From IMG/VR virus record IMGVR_UViG_3300031673_000082, positions 1 through 49,605 of that record: 49,605 nt of DNA; one strand, given 5' to 3'. This DNA comes from a virus. Both the position numbers and the translations under genes were made by a program. This document shows, one piece after another, positions 48,790 to 49,605 of this stretch (positions are counted from its first letter, which is position 1; each line of letters begins with the position of its first letter). The notes beneath the pieces were generated by a model. That model was not told where the DNA came from, searched no databases, and saw nothing but the letters and a program-made list of their open reading frames with translations.

Positions 48790-49061
48790 TCTCCCTTCCT
48801 CAATTTCTTGGTCCTGCTTGGGCGAAAACCCATAATGGTTCGATCAGGAACGCGGGTGTCCTGACCCGACACATAAGACTTGAACATGCGCCCCTTTATT
48901 GTCTTCGGATAGAAAACGCCGAATCCCGGAATGTTTATTTCATGCCCTTCTTTAAGCGTATCGTGAACACACTCAACAAAGAGACGAACAATATCTTCTG
49001 TTGCGGAAACATCTTCGCAAAGTCGTTCAGATAATTTCTGTGCAAATTCTTTTAGATACAT
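48786..49061 (-). CDS. HU/IHF-like DNA-binding protein, 91 aa
   Basis: Length and layout fit the HU family: helices FAQKLSERLCEDVSATEDIV and RLFVECVHDTLKEGHEI, then INIPGFGVFYPKTIKGR, the start of the beta arm with the family's G-F-G turn, and TIMGFRPSRTKKLRKGD at the end (the usual PxFxPSKxLKxxI). It likely bends DNA or aids packaging/transcription. I chose the ATG at 49061 with TAGGAG upstream; a longer frame starting at 49103 has no good site. The stop overlaps the next gene as TTGA. Confidence 0.85.
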   Translation of the reverse strand: MYLKEFAQKLSERLCEDVSATEDIVRLFVECVHDTLKEGHEINIPGFGVFYPKTIKGRMFKSYVSGQDTRVPDRTIMGFRPSRTKKLRKGD

Positions 49062-49071
49062 TTTTAATCTC

Positions 49072-49605
49072 CTAGTCAATTTCTTCAAATTCGCCACTGT
49101 CATTCAGGATATACCATGTATCTGCTTTCACTTCTTTCCCTGCAATGGCACCTCTGGCATGATTTATATTTCCATTCTTGTCTCGATTAACCAAGAAAAT
49201 AACGCTGCCTTCATTCGCTTTAGCCTTACCTTCAAATCCGCAAGCCATGGCTACAGAATGTTCTCCAGTAGCACTTGCAGCGCCACGGATTCCGGTAGCA
49301 CTTGCAGCGCCTTGGATTCCGGTAGCACTTGCAGCGCCATAGTCTCCAGTAGCACTTGCAGCGCCACGGATTCCGGTAGCACTTGCAGCGCTATAGTCTC
49401 CGGTAGCACTTGCAGCGCCTTGGTATCCGGTAGCACTTGCAGCGCCTTGGATTCCGCTAGCACTTGCAGCGCTATGGTCTCCGGTAGCACTTGCAGTGCC
49501 ATAGCTCCCTATAGCACTTGCAGCGCTATGGTATCCGGTAGCACTTGCAGCGCCTCGGTCTCCGGTAGCACTTGCAGCGCTATGGTCTCCGGTAGCGCTT
49601 GCAGC
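49072..49605 (-). CDS. repeat-rich beta-solenoid-like protein, C-terminal part, at least 177 aa
   Basis: The frame is open from the window edge to a TAG at 49072. The visible N-terminal part consists of nine-residue units of the form AASATG-x-x-[G/S] (for example AASATGDHS, AASATGYQG), about 13 of them, then a degenerate unit VAMACGFEGKAKANEG and a unique end VIFLVNRDKNGNINHARG, ADTWYILNDSGEFEEID. The pattern resembles phage/prophage proteins of unknown role in which ATG-G repeats are followed by such a C-terminal domain; the repeats should form a beta-helical fold. The true start lies beyond the window. Confidence 0.75.
   Translation of the reverse strand, partial: AASATGDHSAASATGDRGAASATGYHSAASAIGSYGTASATGDHSAASASGIQGAASATGYQGAASATGDYSAASATGIRGAASATGDYGAASATGIQGAASATGIRGAASATGEHSVAMACGFEGKAKANEGSVIFLVNRDKNGNINHARGAIAGKEVKADTWYILNDSGEFEEID
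49258..49605 (-). repeat. thirteen tandem 27-bp repeats
   Basis: The core TAGCACTTGCAGCGC (plus strand) recurs every 27 bases with variation mostly in the three codons between cores, through to the window edge. The period is a multiple of three, and on the minus strand each unit codes nine residues, AASATG plus three variable ones. Spacing is constant and the variable part is too short and similar to be spacers, so this is a protein-coding repeat, not CRISPR. The array probably continues past the window. Confidence 0.9.

Noticed and set aside
49251-49502. Minus-strand reading frame coding ALQVLPE-type repeats
   Set aside because: It is a shifted frame of the 27-bp repeats. The frame coding AASATG units continues into a unique, protein-like C-terminus with a proper stop and precedes the next gene's ribosome site, so that one is the real gene.
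49258-49605. Possible CRISPR array
   Set aside because: The units are 27 bases in total with no unique spacers; the variation is codon-sized and the repeats are in frame within a protein gene.
1-49605. Prophage or lysogeny genes (integrase, repressor, attachment sites)
   Set aside because: None seen on either strand in this window, so nothing here supports a temperate lifestyle; genes outside the window cannot be excluded.

Overview
The window is part of the genome of a tailed bacteriophage (Caudoviricetes) with a contractile, myovirus-type tail. The evidence is one long rightward block holding a terminase pair, portal, prohead protease, scaffold-like protein, major capsid protein, neck proteins, tail sheath, tail tube, tape measure, baseplate hub/spike/wedge/J-type proteins and tail fibres. 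A Gram-negative host is inferred from the lysis region, which has a GH24 endolysin, several small membrane proteins, a lipobox lipoprotein and a patatin-like phospholipase, and from a secreted lytic transglycosylase. No integrase, repressor or plasmid-type gene is visible. The phage genus and host species cannot be named from the sequence alone.

Layout. 32-2397: eight small unassigned genes, several of them membrane proteins, in an overlapping operon. 2390-6781: small and large terminase, a HAD-type phosphatase and the portal. 6808-7686: eight complete tRNA genes (Met/Ile CAT, Phe, Asn, Pro, three Ser isoacceptors, Cys) plus a tRNA-Pro relic lacking its T arm. 7785-10625: a three-module glycosyltransferase between a promoter and a strong terminator. 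10744-14729: head morphogenesis genes behind a promoter that recurs later. 14877-17355: an AT-hook-like small protein, S-adenosylmethionine decarboxylase (speD) and neck/connector proteins. 17396-21860: a mosaic insertion-like segment with a beta-helix spike, a PLD-family protein and an antisense HNH endonuclease. 21994-37272: neck completion, sheath, tube, tape-measure chaperones (possible +1 frameshift), tape measure with a lytic transglycosylase domain, and baseplate. 37303-39299: tail fibre and its accessory protein. 39329-42977: lysis region. 42970-47485: a region-2-only sigma-like protein, small genes, a metallophosphoesterase and a GT2-GT9 glycosyltransferase fusion. 47472-49605: a convergent leftward operon with a methyltransferase, a superinfection-immunity-like membrane protein, a secreted lytic transglycosylase, an HU-like protein, and a protein built on thirteen 27-bp tandem repeats that runs off the window.

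How the parts fit. Most genes overlap by 1-14 bases or abut, so translation is probably coupled within long late operons. Three or four sigma-70-like promoters and two good intrinsic terminators divide the block. A 38-bp promoter-bearing sequence is perfectly duplicated ahead of the head-maturation genes and the tail-sheath gene, suggesting coordinated late expression. The two multi-domain glycosyltransferases and the methyltransferase point to modification of a glycan, either on the virion or on the host surface. The leftward operon looks like an accessory module that may act on the envelope of the infected cell.
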